Origin: SB11 sp964584305
GTDB taxonomy: Bacteria > Bacteroidota > Bacteroidia > UBA8524
Assembly: GCA_964584305.1 (NCBI GenBank)
Contig: CAZOZL010000005.1
Location: 107,146-171,145 of the forward strand
Length of the DNA stretch: 64,000 nucleotides
Reading direction: 5' to 3'
Made by a program: the position numbers and the translations under genes. The notes under the pieces are model-generated. The model was not told the DNA's origin and did not search any database. It saw nothing but the letters and a program-made list of their open reading frames with translations. Below, piece after piece: positions 36,173 through 45,390 of the stretch; the stretch's first letter is position 1; the number at the start of each line of letters is the position of its first letter.

Positions 36173-38188
36173 TTATGTTTTAAGAAGTTTAAAATCCAAC
36201 AAAATCTCAAGTCCTTCGTGTAGTATAAGGTCTTTGTGGTATTTGCCTTTTTTCTCTAATTTTTTAACTTCTTTTTCACGCTTCTTGTTCTTTTTCTCGT
36301 TTTCTTTAATCTCATGCTTATACTTTGCAAATGATACACTCACAAAAGTCCTTTGGCGAGAGGTTTTAAAGGTTTTAATATCTTCAATTAGATAGGAATA
36401 CGCCGCTTCTTTTTTCATGCGTTTATCGTGCTTTTGTACTAAACTGCTACGCACAGTAGTAAGGTTTGAAACCTTAGCGTAGTTTGTTCCCCGTATTTTA
36501 TCCCAAGGCAAAGCATAGGGGCTTTCATCCTCTCCAAATTCTTTATCGGCATATATACTAGGAAATGCCACATCGGGTATTACACCTTTTATTTGTGTGC
36601 TGCTACCATTTATGCGGTAAAACTTGGCAATAGTAACTTTTAGTTGCCCTGCCTTCTCATCATCTTTAAATGACAGAAAACGGTTTAAATCTACTAAATT
36701 CTGTACCGTACCCTTGCCGTGTGTTTGCTCGCCTACAATAACCCCTCTACTATAATCTTGTAATGCTGCTGCAACAATCTCGGAAGCACTGGCACTAAAA
36801 CGGTTTACTAGTACTACTAATGGGCCGCCATAAGCCATACTCGCATCTCTATCTTTTTCTACATCAATAGAGCCATCAATATTTCGTATTTCTACTACAG
36901 CTCCTGTTTTAATAAACAAACCCGTAAGTTTTATAGCTTCAAGCAATGCGCCACCACCATTGTTACGTAAATCTAACACCACCCCATCAATACCTTTTTT
37001 GCTAAGGCTATCAATAATTTTTTTCACATCACGGCTGGTGCTTTTAAAATCTTTATCCCCTTTCCTCGCTCCTTTATAATCGTAGTAAAACGAGGGTACT
37101 TTTATTACCGCAGCTTTATAGGTTTTTTTACCCCTTTTTAGTTCTTTAATACTGCCTTTTGCTGCCTGCGCTTCCAGCTTAATTTTATCACGCACTATAC
37201 GCACAATTTTATTAGGGTCGGTAGCACTTGCTTTAGCATCAATCATTTTAAGGCGAACTACTGTTCCTTTTTTACCTCTTATGCGTGATACCACATCGTC
37301 AATACGCCAGCCTATCATGTCTTCAAATTCACCCGTATCACCCTGTGCAACGGCCACAATACGGTCGTTAGCAAATACTTCTCCGCTTTGATCGGCTGGT
37401 CCACCTTTTACTACTTCACGCACTTTGGTATATTCGCCTTCGGTTTGCAAGGTTGCTCCAATACCCTCAAGTGATAGTGATGAGTTAATATTAAAATCTT
37501 CGGCTACTCTTGGCGAAAAATAATTGGTATGTGGGTCAATAATAGTAGTAAACGAGTTCATAAATAAGCCAAAAACATCCTCGTTTTTAGTTTTCACTAA
37601 TTGCTTCCTAAAGTTATTATATCGCTTTCGTACCACATCTGATGTTGTTTTCCAGTTTTTACCTGTTGCCAACATCCCTATACATTCATATTTAATTTTA
37701 TTTTTCCAAAGGGTATTCATTTCCTCGTTTGTAGTGATCCAATCGGCATTTTCTCTTTTAATCTGAAAAGAGTCATCGGTAGAAAAATCCATCGAGTCTT
37801 TTAGTAATTCAAACGTATAGCTAATGCGTTCATTGGCACGTTTCAAAAACCGATTATATACTTTAAAAGCAAAATCTATTTTGCCCGTTCGCAAATAGTC
37901 ATCAATATCGGTTTCGTTTTTTCTAAACTCATCAATATCACTTTTTAAGAAAAACGACCTACTTCTATCCACATCAGCCAAAAACTCTTTCAATATTTTC
38001 TTACTCAATGCGTCATCAATTTCAATCTTGTGGTATGCACTATTGCTTAAAAGTAAAGTAACTGTTTTGCTAATAGCACTATGTTTACCTTCGGGATTAA
38101 CCTTAATAGATGATAATAAAACAGAATCTTGTGCTTGTGAACTAAGCATCCAAAACACACCAACAACTATAAAAAATTTCTTTAACAT
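36173..38188 (-). CDS. Carboxy-terminal processing (tail-specific) protease, S41 family
   Basis: A 671-residue periplasmic protease related to Prc/Tsp. I take the ATG at 38188, giving signal peptide MLKKFFIVVGVFWMLSSQAQ; an upstream ATG at 38236 overlaps a promoter -7 element. N-terminal helical domain to about 220, PDZ domain at about 235-330 (LEGIGATLQTEGEYTKVREVVKGGPADQSGEV region), then the S41 core. The catalytic Ser is in FSASASEIVAAAL and the Lys in GEQTHGKGTVQ. A DUF3340-type Lys/Glu-rich C-terminal tail is present. It trims or degrades periplasmic and lipoprotein substrates. Monocistronic. Confidence 0.93.
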   Translation of the reverse strand: MLKKFFIVVGVFWMLSSQAQDSVLLSSIKVNPEGKHSAISKTVTLLLSNSAYHKIEIDDALSKKILKEFLADVDRSRSFFLKSDIDEFRKNETDIDDYLRTGKIDFAFKVYNRFLKRANERISYTFELLKDSMDFSTDDSFQIKRENADWITTNEEMNTLWKNKIKYECIGMLATGKNWKTTSDVVRKRYNNFRKQLVKTKNEDVFGLFMNSFTTIIDPHTNYFSPRVAEDFNINSSLSLEGIGATLQTEGEYTKVREVVKGGPADQSGEVFANDRIVAVAQGDTGEFEDMIGWRIDDVVSRIRGKKGTVVRLKMIDAKASATDPNKIVRIVRDKIKLEAQAAKGSIKELKRGKKTYKAAVIKVPSFYYDYKGARKGDKDFKSTSRDVKKIIDSLSKKGIDGVVLDLRNNGGGALLEAIKLTGLFIKTGAVVEIRNIDGSIDVEKDRDASMAYGGPLVVLVNRFSASASEIVAAALQDYSRGVIVGEQTHGKGTVQNLVDLNRFLSFKDDEKAGQLKVTIAKFYRINGSSTQIKGVIPDVAFPSIYADKEFGEDESPYALPWDKIRGTNYAKVSNLTTVRSSLVQKHDKRMKKEAAYSYLIEDIKTFKTSRQRTFVSVSFAKYKHEIKENEKKNKKREKEVKKLEKKGKYHKDLILHEGLEILLDFKLLKT

Positions 38189-38233
38189 ATAATAATTTCT
38201 ATAAACTGGTCTCACAAGGTTTATTCCAAAATA

Positions 38234-38241
38234 CAAAAGTA
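38234..38241 (-). promoter_or_regulatory. Promoter -7 element for the tail-specific protease gene
   Basis: The minus strand reads TACTTTTG (TAnnTTTG), about 46 bp before the chosen ATG. It lies over the longer candidate start and so supports the shorter protein. Confidence 0.45.
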
Positions 38242-38661
38242 CATACCAAAATAGTACAAAAGGTAAATTTATGGGATTATAAATACGATAAGTTCGATGT
38301 ATTTTTCGATTTAAAGGTAACTACCTACCTTTATGTTAACGTGCTGTGGTAACGCATCCCGATTATTGACGTAGACACAATTATCAAAAATCTCCCCTAA
38401 TTATTAAAATAACGACCAATTTGATACTGAAAGATAGCAAAATGTTCATGTTCAATAGGTGTGATATTTTGGGCGGTACTCTGTTAGACTAAATTTCGGA
38501 GGCTTGTGATAAAATATTCATAAGGTTGTGGCACAATGTTGGTAGTGGGGTTGTGATGGGATGTGTAACCTTGCACTAACTACTCCTTAACCGTTCTTTT
38601 ATAATATAAATAAAATCCCCTTGCTTAGTAAAACAGGCAGGGGGTATTTATACAAAAACGA
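38242..38661. other. Intergenic region with a hairpin just before the TlpA-like gene
   Basis: A 420-bp gene-free gap between divergent genes. At 38617-38644 there is a 10-bp stem CCCCTTGCTT / AGGCAGGGGG (two G-T pairs), 17 bp before the ATG of the thioredoxin gene. No T-run follows on the plus strand, so it could act on mRNA stability or translation. I see no repeat copy, RNA gene or promoter consensus in the rest. Confidence 0.4.
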
Positions 38662-39555
38662 ATGAAAAAAATACTTAAATTTATATTGCTACTTTTTTTT
38701 GGGTTTATAATTGTTCTCTCATGGAGTTTCATGCGTTCGGGCTATATTAGTACTGAGTATTTTCGACCTTCTATTATTGTAGTAGTATTTTTCGCACTAG
38801 GGTTTGTAGTAAAAATACCCAAGCTAAATTTAAAATTTTTTGATATTGCTTTACTTTTGTTTCCCTCAATATTCATCGCATTTTTCACCTACTACTCACA
38901 GAAGTCAATGTTTTATTACGATTTGCCATTGCTTCCATTTTGGGCTACGCTCTCTTTTTTCTTGGGCAATTATTTATACAAACGCCCCCTTTTGTATGTA
39001 CTACCCATTTTTACCCTCTTTTTCTTGTTAAGTAATGTGTTATATGTAAAAAATATAGGGAATTGGGATTTTTTCATACAAAAAATCACATCAAAAAAAA
39101 TAGCCTCCCATTTATATCAAAATACTATGGGCGAGCATTTACTCACAAAAGACTCACTAAGCACCAATATAGCAAGCTATAAAGGCAAGGTAGTATTACT
39201 TGAGTTTTATACCAACAAGTGCGCTCCGTGCATACAACAGATACCTTTATTACAAAAATTGCAATCAAAATTTAATAAAAAAGACTTTGAGGTATTACTG
39301 ATAAATACCAGCACAGGTGATAATTTTAAAGCTACTTATACCAGTAAATACTATACGGATGTGGGATTAAAAATACTTTATGATAAGGGTAGTAAACTCA
39401 CCACTTTTTTAAACATACAAGGTGTTCCTCAACAGTTTTTAGTAGATAAAAAAGCCTTAATTATAAGCCATATTACAGGTTCTTCATCTTCTGTATCAGA
39501 AGTTAGAAGATATAAGATGTATGAGAAACTTATAGCAGAAAACATTACGCAGTAA
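38662..39555 (+). CDS. Membrane-anchored TlpA-like thioredoxin protein
   Basis: A 297-residue protein with about four transmembrane segments in the first 130 residues (FILLLFFGFIIVLSW, IIVVVFFALGFVV, IALLLFPSIFIAFF, LLYVLPIFTLFFLLS). A thioredoxin fold follows with the redox pair Cys187/Cys190 in NKCAPC and the cis-proline segment GVPQQFLVDK. TlpA/ResA-type proteins reduce disulfides in the periplasm, often for cytochrome c or cell-envelope targets. The four-helix anchor is longer than the single helix usual in TlpA. Monocistronic; partner unknown. Confidence 0.85.
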   Translation: MKKILKFILLLFFGFIIVLSWSFMRSGYISTEYFRPSIIVVVFFALGFVVKIPKLNLKFFDIALLLFPSIFIAFFTYYSQKSMFYYDLPLLPFWATLSFFLGNYLYKRPLLYVLPIFTLFFLLSNVLYVKNIGNWDFFIQKITSKKIASHLYQNTMGEHLLTKDSLSTNIASYKGKVVLLEFYTNKCAPCIQQIPLLQKLQSKFNKKDFEVLLINTSTGDNFKATYTSKYYTDVGLKILYDKGSKLTTFLNIQGVPQQFLVDKKALIISHITGSSSSVSEVRRYKMYEKLIAENITQ

Positions 39556-39566
39556 CATTAAAAAGA

Positions 39567-39650
39567 CCAATAGACATAAATGCCTATCCTAATTCATAAA
39601 GGTTTTATTAAGGTTATGAATAACAGTAGGTTTCAACCTATCGGTATGTT
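39567..39650. repeat. Degenerate copy of the two-hairpin repeat
   Basis: ATAGACATAAATGCCTATCC is a worn first hairpin, and TAGGTT-TC-AACCTA keeps the second. The TA pair here replaces the CG pair found in the other copies on both arms, a compensatory change. The linker AAGGTTATGAAT is conserved. The rest of the 228-bp gap shows nothing else. Confidence 0.7.
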
Positions 39651-39783
39651 TTGCAACAGTTTTTAGACAGTTTTCCCACCCCACTGTGGTGTAATCACTA
39701 CATCAATAGCCTTACTATTAACAATTGTTTACGGCTTATAGTTTTACTTACTAATTTTTTGATGTTATTTTGAGTTTTATAAT

Positions 39784-41166
39784 ATGAAACAAAAATATTT
39801 ACTACTTAGTCTGCTTTTTTTACTTTTTGTGGGGGCGTTTGCCCAAAATCCTAACTCGGATAGTGCTGTAATCAGAAGAATTTTTGACGAAGCTCTTTTG
39901 CGGGGTAGTAGTTACGAAATGCTGGGCGAATTGTGCAAAAAAGCACCGCATCGCCTTAGTGGAAGTAAAAATGCCGCTATTGCAGTGGAGTGGGCAAAAG
40001 CCAAAATGGAAAGTTTAGGTTTTGATACAGTTTTTCTCCAGCCAGTTATGGTGCCGCATTGGGTACGTGGCGAAAAAGAAGAGGCAAAAATTATAAACAA
40101 ATCAGGCAAAAAGAAGGTGAATATTTGTGCGCTGGGCGGTAGTATTGGTACTGGCAAAAAGGGAATTAAAGCACAAGTATTAGAGGTAAATGGGATTGAA
40201 GATTTAGCAAAACTGGGGCGTGAAAAAGTAGAGGGGAAGATAGTTTTTTATAGTCGCCCAATGGATGCAAGGCATATACTTACCTTTCATGCCTACGGAG
40301 GCTGTGTTGACCAACGTGTTTGGGGTGCAAGTGAAGCCGCTAAATACGGTGCTAAAGGTGTAATTGTACGCTCTATGAACCTACGTACCGATGAGTTTCC
40401 GCACACGGGGGCAATGGCATATACTGATAGCATAACCAAAATACCAGCGGCAGCTATAAGTACACTACACGCTGACCAGTTGAGCCATTTATTACAAAAC
40501 GAGCCTAATTTAGAGTTTTACTTTAAAATGAGCTGCGAAACCCTGCCCGATGAACTATCGTACAATGTGATAGGTGAAATTTGGGGAAGCGAGTTTCCTA
40601 ATGAATATATAGTAGCAGGCGGACACTTGGACGCTTGGGACAATGGCGAAGGCGCGCATGATGATGGTGCAGGAAGTGTACAATCTATTGAGGCAGTACG
40701 CTTATTTAAAGCAATGGGAAAACAACCCAAGCGAACTTTAAGAACCGTTTTGTTTATGAATGAAGAGAATGGTTTGCGAGGTGCGAAACTATATGCCGCA
40801 GTGGCTGATAGCTTGAAAATAAAACATATTGCCGCAATTGAAAGCGATGCAGGTGGGTTTGCCCCAAGAGGTTTTAGGCTGGATGGTGATAGCGCAAGAA
40901 AAGAGAAAGTGAGAGGCTGGAAAAAATTATTATTGCCTTATGGCTTATATGATTTTAGAGACGGGGGCAGTGGTGCTGATGTGGGACAACTGAAAAAAAC
41001 ACAACAACCCATATTATTAGCAGGGTTTATGCCCGACTCGCAACGGTATTTTGATTACCACCACGCCAACACTGATACGTTTGCAGCCGTCAATAAAAGA
41101 GAGTTAGAATTGGGCGCAGCATCAATAGCTGCATTAATGTATTTAATAAGCGAATATGGATTTTAA
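39784..41166 (+). CDS. M28 family peptidase with PA domain
   Basis: A 460-residue zinc aminopeptidase-like protein with a signal peptide (LLFLLFVGAFAQ). A protease-associated insert occupies about residues 125-245 (GKIVFYSRPMDARH). The metal-binding core reads GGHLDAWDNGEGAHDDGAG (His/Asp ligands, bridging Asp), FMNEENGLRGAK (catalytic Glu and Glu ligand), ESDAGGFAP, and the final His in YFDYHHANTDT. All expected ligands are present. Likely releases N-terminal residues or dipeptides from peptides in the periplasm. The next gene overlaps its end by 11 bp, so translation is coupled. Confidence 0.93.
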   Translation: MKQKYLLLSLLFLLFVGAFAQNPNSDSAVIRRIFDEALLRGSSYEMLGELCKKAPHRLSGSKNAAIAVEWAKAKMESLGFDTVFLQPVMVPHWVRGEKEEAKIINKSGKKKVNICALGGSIGTGKKGIKAQVLEVNGIEDLAKLGREKVEGKIVFYSRPMDARHILTFHAYGGCVDQRVWGASEAAKYGAKGVIVRSMNLRTDEFPHTGAMAYTDSITKIPAAAISTLHADQLSHLLQNEPNLEFYFKMSCETLPDELSYNVIGEIWGSEFPNEYIVAGGHLDAWDNGEGAHDDGAGSVQSIEAVRLFKAMGKQPKRTLRTVLFMNEENGLRGAKLYAAVADSLKIKHIAAIESDAGGFAPRGFRLDGDSARKEKVRGWKKLLLPYGLYDFRDGGSGADVGQLKKTQQPILLAGFMPDSQRYFDYHHANTDTFAAVNKRELELGAASIAALMYLISEYGF

Positions 41167-42826
41167 GTTGAAAGCGTTTTTTTTATCATTAGGATTTGCT
41201 TTTTGCACTTTTGCACTAATAGCGCAACCTATTGCTATAAAACAAAATTTACCCGCAATTGATACTACTAAGGTATATACTATAAATGGGTACAATGCAG
41301 CACAATTGGATGCAGTGGATAACCCTCCTACTAAGTACAATCAAATTTTAAATATAGGGCGTTTGCTTCCTGCACAAATTACCACTCAAAATAGTGGGCA
41401 ATGGAATGCAACAAGAAATGGGCGTGTTTGGCGATTGAAAATAAAAGCTAATAAGGCAAAAGGAATAGCCCTTTTTGGTAAAGTAAAATATATGCCGAAA
41501 GGTGCTGTGCTAAACTTATACAATACTACTGGTAGCCAATGGGTAAATACCTACACCGCTCAAAATTTTAAAAACCATCCCATACTTTCTACTGAAACAG
41601 TGATGGGCGAAGAAGCTATTTTAGAATATTTTGAACCTTATGGAGTAGATAAAACAGCTAAATTTACCATAGAGGGTATAGGGTATATTTATCGCCAAGA
41701 AAAAAGAGGAAATGGATTTCAGAGGAAAGCCTTTGGACAATCAGGTGCTTGCCAAGTAAATATTAATTGCCCCGAAGGTGATAATTGGACTCACCAAAAA
41801 AGAGCGATAGTTCAAATGCGTGTAGTTAGAGATTTTGTTATTGGTACTTGTACAGGTGTTTTAGTAAGAACCACCGATAGAAAATACAAACCGTATTTGC
41901 TTACGGCAATGCACTGCGCCCTTACACCCGCAGAGGATACTATTATAAACGATACCATGTTTGCCTATTGGCAGTTTAAGTTTAATTATGAGTCGCCTAC
42001 TTGTGCCAACCCGTTTAATGATAGTGGGTTTAATAAACAAATTATAATAGGAGCAGAAGTTTTATCGCATAGCGATGATTTGGGGGGCGAATTGGGGTCA
42101 GATTTTATACTATTAGAACTTAGCACAGTAGTCCCATCAGCATATAGAGCATATTACGCAGGCTGGAATTTGGATACCGTGCGCCAGTACGATAGTGGGG
42201 CGTGTATTCACCATCCTAATGGAGATATAAGAAAAATATCTACCTATAAATGGCCTTTATCTTTTAATAAGCCATTTTTAACCTCGCCCGATAATACACA
42301 CTGGGAGGTAATTTGGAGTGCCACAGGCAATGGGCATGGGGTTACAGAACCCGGCTCGTCAGGTGCGCCATTGTTTGATGATAATGGGCTAATTGTAGGC
42401 ACACTTACAGGGGGGCTGTCAAAATGCAGCAACACATCGGGTACAGATTTGTTTGGGCGGATGGACTGGCATTGGATTAGAAACGGTACAGACTCTACCC
42501 GTCAGTTAAAATATTGGCTCGACCCTGAAAATACAGGTATAACAAGTTTTAACGGCTCGTATGATGAGATAAGAAGTGTTATAACTGCCCAAGTCTTGCC
42601 TTTGCAGCTATTTCCCAATCCAGTAAAAAATATGCTTGATTTTAATAGCCAATTTTTAAATAACACCAACTATCAAATACAAATAGTTGATATTTTGGGC
42701 AAAACACATATTAATACTATAACTACTGTAAATAGTGTGAATGTAACACAGCTTCCAGCAGGTATTTATTTTATTTCTATCAGCGAAAAAAACAACTATT
42801 TTGCAGGAAAATTCATCAAACAATAA
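41156..42826 (+). CDS. Trypsin-like (S1) serine peptidase with T9SS sorting domain
   Basis: A 556-residue exported protease. After a signal peptide (LIAQ) and a pro-region of about 200 residues comes the chymotrypsin-fold domain with triad His253 (TAMHCAL), Asp316 (GSDFILLEL) and Ser402 (PGSSGAPLFD), as in lysyl endopeptidase relatives. The GSSGAP motif replaces GDSGGP. The last 80 residues are a T9SS sorting domain (LQLFPNPVKNMLDF, LPAGIYFISISEKNNYF). The reading frame starts inside the last codons of the M28 gene, so the two peptidases are made together. Confidence 0.93.
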   Translation: MDFKLKAFFLSLGFAFCTFALIAQPIAIKQNLPAIDTTKVYTINGYNAAQLDAVDNPPTKYNQILNIGRLLPAQITTQNSGQWNATRNGRVWRLKIKANKAKGIALFGKVKYMPKGAVLNLYNTTGSQWVNTYTAQNFKNHPILSTETVMGEEAILEYFEPYGVDKTAKFTIEGIGYIYRQEKRGNGFQRKAFGQSGACQVNINCPEGDNWTHQKRAIVQMRVVRDFVIGTCTGVLVRTTDRKYKPYLLTAMHCALTPAEDTIINDTMFAYWQFKFNYESPTCANPFNDSGFNKQIIIGAEVLSHSDDLGGELGSDFILLELSTVVPSAYRAYYAGWNLDTVRQYDSGACIHHPNGDIRKISTYKWPLSFNKPFLTSPDNTHWEVIWSATGNGHGVTEPGSSGAPLFDDNGLIVGTLTGGLSKCSNTSGTDLFGRMDWHWIRNGTDSTRQLKYWLDPENTGITSFNGSYDEIRSVITAQVLPLQLFPNPVKNMLDFNSQFLNNTNYQIQIVDILGKTHINTITTVNSVNVTQLPAGIYFISISEKNNYFAGKFIKQ

Positions 42827-43327
42827 ATGAGTAGAGTTTTTATAATAAGTATATTTGTAATAAGTATTTTTTTGGGATGTAAAAGTTCTAAAAATATTTC
42901 AAAATATAACAGCCCACATACTGATACTTTAAAAATTGCAGTAAACTATCAGGCGGACTCGGTAGAATTATTTGTAAAAAAAATAATAGAAAGCGATAGT
43001 CTTTTTAATTTAAAAAAAAGAGCTATGGGCTACTCACTTGTTGGCGCAAAACAAAAAGACAGTATATTATACCTCACTATTAAAAGCTATAATGGCTGTA
43101 CAAAAATGGACTTTGATTTATACCAAAATAGCTTTGTTTTTAAATCATACCCACCAAGGTTGCGGATGCGCTTGGCAAAAACCAATGAAAAAAAATGCAA
43201 TAGCGAAAATGAGGGGAGAGTAACCCTGTTTACTGCCGCTTTTGATATACGTGCTATTGTAAATGAGTATAAGAAAGTTCACTTAATTTTTGCAGGCACA
43301 GGAGTAGTAACCACACTAAAAAAATAA
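42827..43327 (+). CDS. Hypothetical lipoprotein after the S1 peptidase
   Basis: A 166-residue protein with a lipoprotein signal (FVISIFLGC, Cys18). The mature part is mixed alpha/beta with two cysteines in NGCTKMDFDLY and KKCNSENEG that could pair. I do not recognise the family. Its ATG directly follows the stop codon of the S1 peptidase gene, so it belongs to the M28-S1 operon and could be an inhibitor or chaperone, but nothing in the sequence shows this. Convergent with the next gene at zero distance. Confidence 0.6.
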   Translation: MSRVFIISIFVISIFLGCKSSKNISKYNSPHTDTLKIAVNYQADSVELFVKKIIESDSLFNLKKRAMGYSLVGAKQKDSILYLTIKSYNGCTKMDFDLYQNSFVFKSYPPRLRMRLAKTNEKKCNSENEGRVTLFTAAFDIRAIVNEYKKVHLIFAGTGVVTTLKK

Positions 43328-43990
43328 TTACTTTTTCATATTGGCAAAGTGCAACGCCAACTCATCGGGTAAAACACTAAAGTGTTTTACAAAAGCACTC
43401 CAATACATTTTGCGGGTTAAGCGCACTTTTTTGCGTAAATACTGCCCGCCTATATGCTTCATATTTTTATCATACACATCAAAGTGTACAAGCAGCAGAT
43501 AGTTTTTTGTAGCTATCCATTTTCTAAAAAAATTAGCACCCACATCTACCTTATTAATAAAAATGATATAGTCGGCAGAATCAGCAGTAATATATAGATT
43601 GTAATATTCTTTATTAGTGGCATCAATCTTTGTTGCCAAATATTTTTTATTATCTAATTTTTTTTGTGTCATTGAGTCGTACGAAAACCATTTGCTTACC
43701 TCATACTTGCGTACTGTGTTTACATTATTATTCACCCCACCCAAAGGTTTGTAACCATTGGCTACAAGCTGCTGTGTCAAAATATTATAAAACTGATATT
43801 TTAGGGTTAAAAACCTCATAGTAGAGGAATCTGATGCTCCTTTTTTATCGTTTTTAAGAAAAGTATGAGGTATGCTTATTTTTTCATCTTCTGGGAAAAT
43901 AATGAGTACTTTTTTTTGGGCTAAAAGTATCGTAGGGAATAAAAACAAGAAGGCAGTAAATAATTGGGCAAATGTATATTTGAGTTGCAT
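43328..43990 (-). CDS. Hypothetical exported protein
   Basis: A 220-residue protein. The start at 43990 gives signal peptide MQLKYTFAQLFTAFLFLFPTILLAQ; a longer frame from 44035 would overlap the upstream gene and bury it. The mature protein begins KKVLIIFPEDEKISIP and is rich in Lys, Tyr and Asn, ending basic and aromatic (KKVRLTRKMYWSAFVKHFSVLPDELALHF). No family recognised. The ATG follows the stop codon of the metallo-hydrolase gene by one base, indicating coupled translation. Confidence 0.6.
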   Translation of the reverse strand: MQLKYTFAQLFTAFLFLFPTILLAQKKVLIIFPEDEKISIPHTFLKNDKKGASDSSTMRFLTLKYQFYNILTQQLVANGYKPLGGVNNNVNTVRKYEVSKWFSYDSMTQKKLDNKKYLATKIDATNKEYYNLYITADSADYIIFINKVDVGANFFRKWIATKNYLLLVHFDVYDKNMKHIGGQYLRKKVRLTRKMYWSAFVKHFSVLPDELALHFANMKK

Positions 43991-43991
43991 A

Positions 43992-44831
43992 TTATAAAAC
44001 AGAAAGTTTAAAGGTTTTGTCCACTCTTGCGCCACGTTCGGTTTGTTTTAGTATGGCGCACTCATACACGGGGTCATGCTCAAAAAATAAGATATAGTTG
44101 TTTTCTATTGCTTTTGTGTTAAATGTCTCACGTTCTGCCATAGTATCAAGCGGGCGAATATCGTACCCTAAAGCATAAGAGGGTTTTATATGATGGGTAG
44201 AAGGCATTAAATCAGCCATAAATACAATAGTTTTATCACCATATTGTATTTTTGGCATCATCATAGCCTCGGTATGTCCGTACCCTAAAAACACACTCAC
44301 AGTATCACTAATTTTTAAGTCATTGCCTACAAATTTCAATATTCCAGCTTCTTTCATAGGCAGCAGGTTTTCTTTTAAAAACGATGCTTTTTCTCGTGGA
44401 TTTGGATTAAGTGCGTGTTGCCATTGTTTTTCATACGTCCAATATGTCGCATTTTTAAAGGCAGGTTCGTAGCCTGTTTTATCGCTGTTCCAAACTATGC
44501 TGCCGCCGCAATGGTCAAAGTGTAAATGGGTATGCAGCACATCTGTTATATCTTCTTTAGTAAAACCATAGCTGTTTAACGATTTTTCTAAAGTATCGTT
44601 ACCGTTTAGATAATAGTAACCAAAAAATTTATCATCTTGTTTATCGCCCATGCCCGTATCAATCAAAATCAGCCTATCGCCATCTTGCACTAGCATACAC
44701 CGCATTGCCCAGTTGCATAGGTTATTTTCATCAGCAGGGTGCAGTCTGTTCCAAATTACTTTGGGTACAACGCCAAACATAGCCCCACCATCCAACTTAA
44801 AATACCCCGTGTTAATGGTATATAGTTTCAT
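43992..44831 (-). CDS. MBL-fold metallo-hydrolase, lactonase-like
   Basis: About 279 residues, cytoplasmic. Zinc motif THLHFDHCGG, then GYGHTEAMMMPKI and MADLMPSTHHI, and the final His in FFEHDPVYE. The layout (WNRLHPADENNLCNWAMRCMLVQDGDRLILIDTGMGDK, in parts) resembles the AHL-lactonase/phosphodiesterase-like branch of Bacteroidota MBL proteins. The start at 44831 (MKLYTINTG) is preferred to 44840. Substrate unknown; quorum quenching cannot be claimed from this. It precedes the exported hypothetical protein in a two-gene operon. Confidence 0.85.
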   Translation of the reverse strand: MKLYTINTGYFKLDGGAMFGVVPKVIWNRLHPADENNLCNWAMRCMLVQDGDRLILIDTGMGDKQDDKFFGYYYLNGNDTLEKSLNSYGFTKEDITDVLHTHLHFDHCGGSIVWNSDKTGYEPAFKNATYWTYEKQWQHALNPNPREKASFLKENLLPMKEAGILKFVGNDLKISDTVSVFLGYGHTEAMMMPKIQYGDKTIVFMADLMPSTHHIKPSYALGYDIRPLDTMAERETFNTKAIENNYILFFEHDPVYECAILKQTERGARVDKTFKLSVL

Positions 44832-44984
44832 AAGCCTCAATATTAGTTAGATTGTAAGGATATAGCAAAAGAGATTATGATAATTAATGTATTCACCCGT
44901 AGTGCAGTATAATATAACTTTGAAAGCAGCATCTTTATTAGCTATTGGCTGTTTTGCCTTTAGCCTTTGGTGCGATGGGCAGAC

Positions 44985-45259
44985 AGAATAGGCATGAATG
45001 CCCATTCTATACATAAAGTTTTTTGTTAAGGTTATTAAATTGCGGCAGGTTTCAACCTGCTGCAAGAAAATGCCTGAACGATGTGAATGACAGTTTTACA
45101 CCTCCCTTTCATCCCTCCTTCTTAGGAGGGAAACCGCCGCACAGGCTTTTTATTAATCCTTGCCAATGTATTGCAGTTTTTACTTGTACTACAATTTAGC
45201 CTCCCCTTAAGGGGAGGCGCACTTATTTGGTGTGCTAATAGTTAATTTGGAAGGGGTAG
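44985..45259. repeat. Interspersed mosaic palindromic repeat, copy 4 (long form)
   Basis: Same module order as 35816: hairpin GAATAGGCAT / ATGCCCATTC, hairpin TTGCGGCAGGTT / AACCTGCTGCAA, then CCCTCCTTCTTAGGAGGG. A CCTCCCCTTAAGGGGAGG palindrome follows, then GTGCTAATAGTTAATTTGG. It fills most of the 559-bp gap between recA and the MBL gene. The 130 bp after it up to recA show no further structure I recognise. Confidence 0.85.
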
Positions 45260-45390
45260 CGTTGAAAACCCCGTCATTGAGAAGAACCCACCATAGTCCA
45301 ACTCCGCCCACTATTACAGCTTACCCACACACGCCAGTAGTCGTACCATCCCTGATAGCTTGTTGCAAAATTAAAAGTTAATACAATCTA

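Noticed and set aside
38617..38644. Rho-independent terminator
   Set aside because: No T-run follows on the plus strand and no gene ends toward it on the minus strand; described as a leader hairpin.
43992..44831. Quorum-quenching AHL lactonase
   Set aside because: The MBL motifs fit several subfamilies, and nothing in the neighbourhood indicates acyl-homoserine lactones.
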